From NCBI GenBank assembly GCA_947579665.1, contig OX388350.1:29669393-29733392 (forward strand): a DNA stretch of 64,000 nucleotides, in the 5' to 3' direction. Made by a program: the position numbers and the translations under genes. This document shows positions 25,421 to 37,210 of this stretch, piece by piece. The notes below the pieces were generated by a model. That model was not told where the DNA came from. It saw only the letters and a program-made list of their open reading frames with translations, and did not search any database. Each line of letters begins with the position of its first letter. Positions within the stretch are counted from its first letter, which is position 1. Source of the DNA: Sympetrum striolatum (taxonomy: Eukaryota > Arthropoda > Insecta > Odonata > Libellulidae).

Positions 25421-26410
25421 AACCACAAATACAATACATAAATACTGAATATTAATTTATTATCTTTTTGGATGTGAGATAAATCCAAGCCTAAAAAAAC
25501 GGTCAAAGTTGTATCTTAAATAAATTTACTTGATATTTGATGTTGATACATGAAATTTGTCTTTCAGTACAGTATGGAAGCAAATCTATCTTTCATATAC
25601 CATCTAATAACTAATCTAAGGTGTACCGCTGATGGTGGCATAAGTGAAATAATTGTCACGAAGTACCAAAACCATCAAAAGGAATGAATCAGCCTGATGC
25701 GCTTTTCGCTCCCCAAGGGAGCAATTTCGGAGGCAAGAGTTGCCTGGCTATCTAATAACTGTTAGATTTCTGTTAAGGCAGATACAAAAAAGTAATCCGT
25801 AATATTAATCCTAACTTGGAAATAATTCTGAAAGAATCTATCAAGAAATTCAAATAGTGAAATACAGGATAAATAATGGAAAATTGTGAAAGATAATAAA
25901 AAATTAAAAAAATCATTACAAGTCTGGCAGGAATGATCTTGTTAGAATTCATGTAAAGCAAACAAAAATTATATGTTACTAATAAAATAAAATTAAAAAT
26001 TTACAAAAGAATGAAAGAATTTGTATACCAGTTGTATATAATAAAACTATTCCTTCAGCCGTGTATATACTTTAATAAAATGGATTTAAACGATCATAGG
26101 TAGAACCCATGATCGGAATGATCTAAGCTAAGGAAGCACTATTAAAAATACAACTATATCAATATTATGAAACGAAGACTAGATAATAAATAGGAATACA
26201 TTTGTTTCGTATGTATAAATTAGTTGAGGAGGAACCAATTCGATGACTGGAATAGAGTTTTTTAAAATATCGGTGGAATAATTCTCTTCAAAGCTCTCAA
26301 AATCTCTCAAGCTCGCTTTCAAAATCACCATGTTTCCACTATTTTACAACATGAATTCAGTAGTTTATAAACGGCTTTCTGTGTGTTAAACATGTGTTGA
26401 GTGAAAGTGA

Positions 26411-26435
26411 AGGGGGGCAGTGCTAAAGCCCCCCT
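26411..26435. repeat. GC-rich hairpin in AT-rich DNA
   Basis: AGGGGGGC (26411-26418) pairs exactly with GCCCCCCT (26428-26435) across 9 bases. Its composition is unlike the flanks, which suggests the core of an inserted element or a structural signal. Confidence 0.65.
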
Positions 26436-26876
26436 GGAAAAACTTGGAATACTCGAACATTTTATATTTCCTATTTTTAAAAGATTTATTTATTCACTCT
26501 TTACTCATTTTAAATGTGTAATTTTAGCCACAAGGCCTATTTATGAATTTCTTATTAATCTATTTATTGAATTTTGTGCCTGAAATGTATATTTTCAAAA
26601 GTATTACAGTATCTATCAAAGTTTATTCCATGTTTAGATTGACGGTAATTAAAATCTGGCATTCGAAAATGTTTGATAAGATAATAAACCACTTTGTAAA
26701 TCGGAGAAATGAGACTGGTGAAATAAAACGATAAATTATTTCAGTAATGCAAACATTTCAGAATGAGAATTCCTTCTAGAAAGATCCTTTCACACAGGAA
26801 CTTCTTATTTTTTGTAGAATTGTAGTATTTATTGTAGAAATCATCACTAATACTTTGCAAAATTACACAGTCTAGT

Positions 26877-26906
26877 CCTCCTGAGTCTTTGAGACTCGTC
26901 AGGAGG
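26877..26906. repeat. 12-bp bulged hairpin
   Basis: CCTCCT (26877-26882) pairs with AGGAGG (26901-26906), and GAGTCT (26883-26888) with AGACTC (26892-26897). The loop is TTG and there is one 3-base bulge. It is GC-richer than its surroundings. Confidence 0.65.
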
Positions 26907-27599
26907 TGCGTCATTATACAACATAATAAGAATTCCTTTAAAGAAAATCCATTATTATTCATCAAACAGTTAAATTTATACATATTAAAATCAATATAAT
27001 AATATCTAAAAAAGAAAATCGACAAAACAAAGATCAATAGTATACTATACACAAAGAAATCATATTATATTACTAGTATACTGTTAGGTGGCAGCCCCTA
27101 TACACTCAAGCAATACTTAAACAATATATACAAACATTCAAAAATCCCTAACGCTAGAAGTCCCACAAATACCAAAGTTTTAAAACAACATCACCATAAT
27201 CACAAACAGTAGCAGAACACAAGCAAAAATACAGTTATACCTAATTAAGGTCACTTTTGTAATTTTGTTTTCAATTTACATTTTTTTCGTGAGAAGGGGC
27301 TTAATATTTCGTTGGATTGGCTATTTCAAGCCACTGCCGTTCTGTGTATAAATATCAGTAATATGTAAGTTACTTACAGATAAATCAGAAAAACATTTGT
27401 TATAAGCTACATACATGAATGCTTTATGTTAGACACTACATGAATGTATACTTCTCATTCCTTGAGAGCGTTTATATTCTCGCTGTATATATCTTTTTGG
27501 AGCGATGATTATCTTCAGGATCTAATTATCATAAGCAAGACACGAGTAATTATAGAGATGACTGAGCGAGCGAAAATCCGATTCGTTTAAAAGGTTTTA

Positions 27600-27920
27600 T
27601 TTTCCGAGAAGTTCGCGTCAGCCAACGTAAACAAAGCGTGACCTTAAGGTTATAGAAATATAAACTCGGATCGTTACCTGGGTATTTAATGAAAACAGTC
27701 ATTTGAAAACGGTGCGGACGCGGGCATTTATCTTGCTGTGCGATAGTCGGGGACATGAGTCACGGGGGAAATGCAACCACAGGAAAAAAAGGAGCAAAGT
27801 GAAGAGGGTGATTCATGTCCCTGTCTCCGTGCCGCGAGAAATTTAATTCGGATCACGCTCTCCGTCTGCTGTCTCTTTGAAATGCAATGCCGTCGCCATC
27901 TTACCGCAGAATGCGACTCT
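27600..27920. promoter_or_regulatory. GC-rich island with forkhead and nuclear-receptor-like words
   Basis: A forkhead-type word GTAAACAAAG (27627-27636) is followed two bases later by TGACCTTAAGGTTA (27639-27652), a near-palindrome that contains an Ftz-F1/ERR-like half site. The island then becomes CpG-rich to about 27920. The close pairing of the two words resembles an enhancer module, by inference only. Confidence 0.25.
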
Positions 27921-28187
27921 TAGCGGAGCGAATAACAACTAAAATCTAATACGCCATTCGCTTCTAATGTTCCCACCTTCCTTTTCATCATATTCTCATG
28001 CATCTCCATCTTTCTTCTTCGTTCTCTCTCCTTCTTATCTCAGCTCTTTCTTCTCATCTTCAGGAGACAATGGTAGGTTTCTCGCTTCTTCATACTTATT
28101 TGGTTTTATGGAAAGGAAAACAAAATTCGAAGGAAATGAATAAATAGAGATGAAGAATTCTTCATCGATCTCTTTGATGCAGTGTTG

Positions 28188-29460
<1,273 letters not shown>

Positions 29461-30601
29461 ACTAGCTGAAGCGCCCGTTGATTCTCAACGGGGAATATAT
29501 ATAGAAATAGATTAAATTCAAGTTGCCAGTCGTGCGTAAATTCCATTAAGAATAAGGTCTAAAATTCCAAGCTATTCTTACTGTACAGGAAAATTCATGA
29601 GCTCGGCTCAACCATCGCATTGATCGTGAGGAGGATTGGCTGTTTATAACCTCAACAATTTTGGAAAATTCACGCGTAATCTGTCGAAATTCTCGAAATT
29701 TCGATTCGGAAACAATATTCCACGATCAAAATTAGAACATTCATTTCATTTCCGTTCTTTCACTTCTTGATTCTATTCCGCACGACTATTTTTCTGTTTT
29801 AATTCTTCAAAAGAAATATAGCCTGCTACCGATTAAAGTGAAGATTAGATTTATTCTTTATGGAAACCCATCTGAGCGATCTTGGTTCGAAACCAGCAAA
29901 ATTATCGAATAAAATTGAGACAGTACGTCCTTCCTGGTCCCAGAAAACACGTACGCAAAGTTTGACGCGAATCTGGCAAACGGTTTGTACTAAAATCGAA
30001 GACACACAATCTCCTGACTGTAATTACGTACCTGCAATTGCTGGTTACATCCTTACATAAAATTTCTCGTTATCCATGTAATATATCGTACTCTTCAATC
30101 ATCAGCTTTATGGGCCTAAAGTCCACGAGTATTTTTACGGGATAAAACATGAGCTCGGATTCAACAATGGGATCGGTCGTCAGGGGGATGAGTTGTTTAC
30201 AGCCTCGAATTTTCACAAAAGTTTTGTATATTTTACCAAAATTCTCGCAAATTCTAATCGAAAGTAAGATTTCACGACCAAAATAAGAATATTTATTCAA
30301 TTTTCTTTCTTTTGGTGTTTGTCTCGACTCTGTAAGAGTATTTCTTCTAATTTAATTCTTCAAAAGAAATAAAGCCTGCAACCGATAAAAGTGAAGCTTA
30401 CGTGTATTCCTTATGAAAATCTATCTGAGCGATCTTGGTTCGAACCCAGCAAAATTCTTGAATAAAAATGCGACAGTACTTCCTTCCTGATATAAATGGA
30501 CACGTATGCAAAGTTTGAGACAAATCGGGAAAACGGTGTAGACTCCAATCCAAGACAAACAAACCCACAAACCCACAGAATTTCTGCTTTATATATATAG
30601 A
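29461..30601 (+). mobile_element. Two tandem diverged copies of a retroposon-like repeat
   Basis: Copy 1 (about 29461-30050) and copy 2 (about 30051-30601) align along their length. Shared words include ATGAGCTCGG, AGAAATA(T/A)AGCCTGC(T/A)ACCGAT and CTGAGCGATCTTGGTTCGAA. The block begins with a perfect 8-bp hairpin, CCCGTTGA/TCAACGGG (29474-29492), and ends in TATATATATAG. A simple-repeat tail and a CCCG-type start resemble the tails of RTE-like or SINE-like retroposons widespread in insects. No coding part is visible, so these are non-autonomous or truncated copies. The family assignment is tentative; the duplication itself is clear. Confidence 0.55.
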
Positions 30602-33600
30602 TTGTATTCATATTACTAAGTACTCAACATTTAATTGCTACCTGAGCTACCTCGGTTGTAGCTTTTATTCTCCAAGTTTCTTCCTGTGTGTTAATTCATA
30701 ACCTATCAGGTTTAATTTTCTTTACCAATTTACCTAGTGTTACTTACTCTCCTTCTTGATTTGGTGAGATCTTTATAAATTTAATATTAATTTAGTAGTT
30801 TATTTTCCATGATTTGTGTTTTAGTTCCTTTATTTAGAGATTAGTATTCAGCGATTTATCATCAAAATGTCTGCTATCTAAATTAATATCACCTAATATT
30901 AGAGAAATCTTATTCATATCGTTTATTGTATGGTCGTTATTTATACAAGGTCATACCTACATTTTCTGTTTCCCTTTCATCCTACTATCTCTACATACTC
31001 CGCCATCTTTCTCCATTTTCAAACGTTACCTCTTGAACTTTCCATCCACTCTTACAAATCCACGGAAAGCAAAGCTTAAAATAAGGATCGATTCATCGTA
31101 AATTCTTCATTTCTAATTTTCAACAGGGGTAAAACTGAAAGCGATAGTAATTTCTCTTTTCGATATTTTATCTCTAAATATACTACCTATTGTTTCAGGC
31201 ACGACTTTGTAGAAGGACTCCATAACGTAAAGAAATGAGAAGGTTATACTCTCAACCGTAAAACTTAAATAATTTATTTGCAATTTTGGTCTGATTTTCT
31301 CATTCCTTTACGTTATCTCTAAATGCCAAATTTATGAACGGAAGTAGTAAAGTTCTAGAATTTACGGGATAACGAGAGATACCTCTCATAAATATAAAGA
31401 TTAGTAGGGTCTATTAGAAATGTACAATTAGATTTATGATTTTTACAACAAAGTACGCTTAACGACCACCCAAACCTGGAAATTTTAGATTATTAGGAAC
31501 CTTTGCGGTAAAACGTATTAGAAATTTAATTCGCGAAGAAAAATATTATTCGTCGCAATGAAATTGGTTTAATCATTTTGTATAGGGCTTCACTGCGTAA
31601 AATTGTTCAATTAAGGTAAGGATGTTTATGTTTGTAAATTTAAATAATAATAGGGAATTAATTATCAGTCAAATTACATTTTTTAAGAGAGTTCAAATGA
31701 TAGTTTAGATATGATAATTTATTGCTAAGAAAAAATACATAGATAAAAGAAATTCCTATCAAACTTCTGTGAACGGTTTTTGTTCAATCTTAGTATTCTT
31801 AGATAGGCGGCATTTTTACCTTTTTTGAATATTTGAAACAATAATTTAATTATTTTGGAGTAAAAATAAGGAACAGGACTTCTTGACTTGTGACAGGTAT
31901 GATTGACAAAATAGAAGCGAAGCTCGAAAAAGAATGCATTCTGCTTTAGGGAAAATATATATGCGATGAAAATAAAATGCCGCTTGAACAATAGGTTATG
32001 AATATGAAGCGAGGGGGATAACAAGTAAGCTAGCAACTGCGGTGTGAGAAAAATGTGATGACATAGAGATACAGCAGAATGCAAATGTACGCTTGGAAGA
32101 AATATCATACACAGCGGTTTGCATGCAAGATATTAGTGCAGGATAAGGATGACCTCATTGCTCAAGAGAAATTGAAAAATTCCCTTAGAGAAGGAAGAAG
32201 AAGATGAGAAGAATATGGGTGTATTTAAGAAAGGAATTGTTTCTAACTAGACTGGAATATAATCAGAGGACCAAAAGAATAAAACTGATTCATATTTTTA
32301 AGTTCGGATCATATTTTTCTAATTGAATGAAGTTTAAGATAGACCTAAGGCACAGATTGAGGTTTTCAAATAGCATAAGTCGGTAAGTCTCTGGTTGCCA
32401 TCTGCAGCGCTATCCGAATTAATCCATCTAAACTTATATCTTTCTCTAAACACTTGTCAATTTTTTATTTTGATCTGTTTATTAAATAATTTCAACTTAC
32501 TACATTAGTGAAAATAAGTAATGAAAAATATTAAAACTTCACAGCATCGTTAAATGAAACCTCTTAGTAGAAATATCACTCAACATGAGTTATTAACAGT
32601 GTTTTCTCTTTTTATGGCAGAGTATGGAAAGCAATACTTTGCTAATGCAATGAGTAATGAGCTCTCGTTACATTAAGTTCCTGATTTTCTGAAATATATT
32701 CTTATGTGTGGCATATTTCGCTATGAGGTATAATTCGTAGGGAAAAAGGTGTGCCATCATGGATAAAAACAACTCTATACCGATTCTCTAAAGAGTTCGC
32801 CCTGACGCTAGGTTACCCTATAAAATATCCCATCTCCGATCGATTACCCTTGATTTTATCAAATAATTACATTGACGTTGAGCTTCTCCCGGAGAAAAGA
32901 ACTTTCATTCGACTGTTTTAGAATTTAAAAATTTTAAATTTTGAGATTTTCTTCCATAGGTAAATAATAATACCTATATGTGTTTAATATTTTTTTAGTT
33001 TGGTAGGAAAATTAGCATTTTGCTGTTTTTTGAACACCCAAAATGGTTAAGTCGATAACAATCTTAAAAAAGGTAAACTTCAATTATTTCGATGCAAGTC
33101 TCCGGTTGCGATATGGAGTAAAGATATTGCAAATGGAATGTCACGAGATAGTCAAGTGTTAACTAAAGGTAAGCATGATAGGTCATCCACTGAAGATGGC
33201 GCCTGATAAATATATTGTATTAAGATTAGTATGGCAGACGTTTATGTTTTACATGACACAAAATTTTAAATTTTGTGTAAATTTCTTCATTTATGTTTAT
33301 TCGCTTTCATTCTCCAATTCATAAATACGATATGTCAGAAATATCATTGAACAAATTAAGTTAAACTTTCTGTAAGTAGAAAAATTCTAAAATGGAAAAT
33401 ATTACCAAAAATAACTGAAGAGACGCAATAGTTAGCATATCTTCGGCGACAGCGTTGAATTTCCTAAATACTAACACAGACAGGCTGTCTGTCAGACACT
33501 CATTAAGGAAAACAGATATTAATTAGCATATCAGGATGAAAAATTTGTCCACCCAGGGAAAGTTGAGCTGAATAAAAATCTACAAAACATAAAATTAAAT

Positions 33601-34979
33601 CAATTAATTCTAAAGGATAGTACACAAAACTTAAAATGATTTTTAGATAGAGGTTTCTACCTCGGTATTCATTTCTTAAGAAAAACATTTATATTTCCTG
33701 TTTCCATTATTTATAATTATGTACTGATATAGCAAATAATCAAATCACAGTATTATATAGCAGGTCGTCAAACCCTATGATCATAAAGACAAATTATTAA
33801 AAGCAGCATAATTATGAACAGGATATTAGCAGACAAAGGGAAATAAGAAAGGGGAAAGGTAACAGAACAGAAGATAATTGGAGAAATAAAAGAGATAACA
33901 TGTAAGTGGAATTAGGAGGTGTCGGTTTACATTATGACTGAGGAAAATATTTCATATTTAGTTTTTTATTGAAAATAAGAACGGAACGTTTTGAATTTCT
34001 GGTGGGATTGCTTCTCATAGTTTGCAAGCGGTCATGGAAAGATTTATTGAACGATCCGGTTTTGTGTTTTGGAATTTGAAGATTTAAATTATTAGGTATC
34101 TTATAAATAATCTGCGGATAAAATTTTTCTTATCTGCAAACAAATATTACACAATGAAATAGATTTTTGCCGTCGGGATGAATTTTTTTAAATATTTTGC
34201 TGAATGAAATGGAGGAAGAGAAATTTTACCCTTCACGAAGTTCGTCTAATACCATCAATATTAAAAGGAAATACTAAATTGGATTTTGTACTCGTTCAGC
34301 TACGTGATTCCTGTCCTATATTACAACTAGTAGTTCCTAGGATTTTGTAATGTTTTTGCTTAATTTCACGAGACATTTTTCCATTACTCTAGGCAAATCG
34401 CTCGTAAATAAACACAGAGGTTTTTATGCGCATGGGTATTCTACCATTCATTGGGTTAAAGAGACTTAGCATTAAATTCCACGGAGGAAGGCGTAGTCTT
34501 GTGGAACTCCATCTTTGATAACAAATCAGGTGGTGGGATTTCCGATTCAATGCTATTTCTTTCATTTTTTTAATTTAACATTACCTTTTATGTCATCCAG
34601 CATCTTTTGCTCTTAGTCTTTCCTCTGTATTCTTGCAATCTAACTTAATTTACTTTATAGAAGCTCATCCTTTACTATTTATTCTATTACTTTTATGAAT
34701 CATAGGTATTATTATGGATTCACAAATTGTAAAAATTCAGCAACAGTCGTACAATATCTCATAGGTTCCCATATTATTACAACCTGAGTTAAGAATTGAT
34801 TATCCGGCTCAAGAAAATGAAAAATGCATTTTCCTCCACTTTGCATCAAATGGAAACTACTCCGTCTATTGAGAAATAGTTGCAGAAACTATATTTCCTC
34901 CACAGCTTTTAAATCCGTGAATCTACCAATGGCACCAAGAACCCACCCCTATAAAAATCGTCATGAGATCGTAAAGGAT
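30602..34979. other. AT-rich stretch with one foldback structure
   Basis: No gene is recognisable. The foldback at 31222-31317 is the only clear structure. Two partly similar words (a GGTTGC core inside AAGTCTC..GGTTGC) at about 32388-32410 and 33091-33115 may be related relics, but the match is short. A 127-codon ATG-started minus-strand frame at 31725-32108 looks like nothing I know and is not called. Confidence 0.4.
31222..31317. repeat. Foldback with 20-bp arms (19 of 20 match)
   Basis: The arm at 31222-31241 (ATAACGTAAAGAAATGAGAA) pairs with the reverse complement of 31298-31317, with one mismatch and a 56-bp spacer. It resembles a tiny MITE or solo foldback. No target duplication was found. 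Confidence 0.65.
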
Positions 34980-35480
34980 CCATTTAATATCTCTCGTCCG
35001 AATCTGCCTATCCTGACCCTGGCACCTCTGCTCCCTCCCACATCCCACTCCTCCCACTCCTCCCACCGCACCTCCCACTCCTCCTTCCATACCCCATCCT
35101 CCAGTCTGCAGACGCGATTTCTGGTTGGACAGACACTTCAGTAGCCTCGCCTCCCGTATGGAACCTGCTCTCAACCGCCGTGGGCGAACGTAGCTAGTCT
35201 GGTCCCTCCCTCCTCTTTCTCCAACATCCTCTCCGCAGGTCACCTACGCCTCTGGACCATCCGCTTCCCCTCTCTGCATTGTTCCAACACTTGGTCGTAA
35301 AACCGCGCGCGGCCACCGCCGAGTCGCAATGTGAAACCGATGGCTTTATTTCCATTACATCCCGGCTTTTCACGACCCGTAAGCCGTTCATTTTCCTAAA
35401 TAATGCCCGATGCTGTGGGGTCCGCGATAAATTATCCGGTGGGTTTTCGCTCCGCTGCAAATCGACGTGGATGGTTAATT
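34980..35480. promoter_or_regulatory. GC-rich island with CTCCCAC tandem words
   Basis: A CpG-rich block starts with a run of short CTCCCACTC words (35033-35090). Plus- and minus-strand open frames overlap and are judged compositional. Possible regulatory element. Confidence 0.25.
35033..35064 (-). other. Potential G-quadruplex on the minus strand
   Basis: CCC runs at 35033, 35037, 35044, 35053 and 35062 have short loops, so the minus strand has five GGG runs with loops of 1 to 6 bases. Confidence 0.5.
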
Positions 35481-36645
35481 TGGAGCTGCTCTTAAGCTAC
35501 TTACTATGGTATGGGCAATGGGGATGGGGCTACGAGAAGTTTCATCTGTACATTGACGCCATAACATTCTGAATTATCATCTAGCTATATGTGAGAATTT
35601 TAACTTTATATATTTAATTTATTTACTAGTTATTTAGCGAATACCTTTGTATTTTATTTAAAAATTCGCTCTGTGAATTCAGTATTAAAAAAAATCATAA
35701 TTCTAATCTAATTTCAATGACATTGTACGAAATAATATCTGAAGTAAAATTGTTACCACGTTGTTTCGTTGGAAAATGAAATAAACTCCATTAATCATTA
35801 TCATGGTATTCCATCATGCATTGCAAATCTCGATTTTTGTTCAAAAATAATATAGATAATTATGTAAAAATAAGTAATAAATATATGATAATATGTAATA
35901 AATATATAATAATAGGAAAATGCTTCATCCGGACAGGGAGGTTATTGCCTATTTACTTATTATTATAAATACCCTGTAAAATTATAACATAGTTTAGTTG
36001 TTAGTTACTTTCAACGATTACTATTAATCATAACATCAAAAACAAACAGAGAAAGATTACGGTAATGTGAAAAACTAATGATAATCTATGACAACTTTGA
36101 TGCAAATCGCCAATTTAAGATGAATATCGTTAATTCGTATACATAGATATCAAGCTTGTTCTGGAACTTGGATTTTTCAGATTTTCGAATACACGGTACC
36201 CTGAATTTAAAGAGCATTAGATGATTAAGTAGACTCTTCAGCCTCTTTTGGGAAAATTTCAGAATTAAAAAATATATTTCTTTAAAATTGCCGTACAAGA
36301 TGTGAATGATATAAAAAACGTGAAGGTGGCAAAATCAAATTTATTCATCATGTTAAGAGAAAATATCAAATGAAGTCAATCCAAGATGGACTTAGAAACG
36401 AATAGAATAAACTGTATTCCACGGGCCTTAAAAATATTACCTGTTCGGCTATTTCCCTCATTTCCGAAGTTTTTGTTTCTAATGCTTTATATAAACTATA
36501 AACCATTACGTTACCATTAATTTTTATATTTAATGAATTCTCTAAGGGACTACAAGTTTCGTACGACGTAAATTCGTACTATAAAATATCCTACCATTAT
36601 AAAATTCACAATTTCCGGCGATGTCTTGTGGAAATACGTCATGAT
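35481..36645. other. AT-rich non-coding stretch
   Basis: I see no gene or repeat structure here. Confidence 0.45.
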
Positions 36646-36818
36646 GAAGAAGAACAATTTGTATTTTTTCCACAGTCATTTACATATATTATCAATCTCC
36701 GTCATCAAGTGATCAATCCACTTGATGATGGAGATCATTCTCTGAAACTAGTCGTATTTTGTTTCCTTTTATTGTTTTTAATAAAATACTGTGAAAAAAG
36801 TACAAATTGTTCTTCTTC
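36646..36818. mobile_element. 173-bp foldback element with nested hairpin
   Basis: The 31-bp ends (36646-36676 and 36788-36818) are reverse complements at 29 of 31 positions, starting GAAGAAGAACAATTTG. Inside lies a second inverted repeat, 36695-36711 against 36719-36735, matching at 16 of 17 with a 7-base loop. No target duplication is evident. It contains a hammerhead-like core at 36720-36757. It could be a MITE or the paired terminal repeats of a Penelope-like element; these possibilities cannot be separated by eye. Confidence 0.7.
36720..36757 (+). ncRNA. Hammerhead-ribozyme-like core in foldback element
   Basis: TTGATGA (36722-36728, first core base C changed to T) is followed by one extra T, then GGAGA (36730-36734), loop TCAT, TCTCT (36739-36743), GAAA (36744-36747), the palindrome CTAG (36748-36751), TC, and GTAT. 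Stem III would be A-U, C-G, U-A with no loop, so it could pair only between two copies, as proposed for minimal Penelope-like hammerheads. Stem I has only two pairs. Activity is doubtful because of the core change. Confidence 0.25.
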
Positions 36819-36829
36819 TTCCAACCATT

Positions 36830-37210
36830 ATGCCCGTCGCGTATTTTTAGATACGATGAAACAAATTATGAATACTCGTCGCAAGACGAGTGGTTCAGGA
36901 TCAGGCCTTTATTGGCGTCACCGGGATCAAGATTTATGTATCGATCGAAGACATCTCACTACCGAGTCTCCCGTTCGGATACGTAATTGCTGAGGGAACG
37001 CGAGCCCGCAGCCGCAATGGACAGACTCCTCCGAAGCGACTCCCGCACCAGCACGACCTCCACTTTGAAAGAACTCCCCGCGAATACAAGCGCCGTTGAC
37101 AACGACATGGGCCACCATCAGCACAATAGAACTTGTCCATAGGAGCCTCCACGATCCGAGGATTGCCATAGTGTGTGCAGCAACAACCTCACTTCGTTAC
37201 TCCGAGGTAA
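36830..37210. promoter_or_regulatory. GC-rich island
   Basis: A CG-rich block next to the foldback element. Open frames on both strands overlap. A donor-like CCGAG then GTAAAG lies at about 37201-37212 with no clear acceptor. No protein family is recognised. Confidence 0.2.

Larger units (their letters stand above)
23151..27599. other. AT-rich stretch with repeat relics and hairpins
   Basis: No gene is recognisable. It contains a hammerhead-like core (23414-23450), a 32-bp-period repeat (23974-24043) and perfect hairpins at 24435-24458, 25396-25420, 26411-26435 and 26877-26906. The rest is featureless AT-rich DNA. Confidence 0.4.

Noticed and set aside
26877..26906. Minus-strand CTGACGA with a hairpin as another hammerhead
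   Set aside because: The stem is present, but the required GAAA does not follow it.
29884..29894. B-box-like word suggesting a tRNA gene
   Set aside because: No A-box at suitable distance and no cloverleaf can be drawn; the word lies inside a dispersed repeat and recurs in its second copy.
31725..32108. 127-codon minus-strand frame
   Set aside because: It has an ATG but is low-complexity hydrophobic and aromatic sequence typical of AT-rich chance frames, and no family is recognised.
36890..37169. Overlapping plus- and minus-strand frames
   Set aside because: Both strands are open in a GC island; there is no family resemblance and no paired splice sites.
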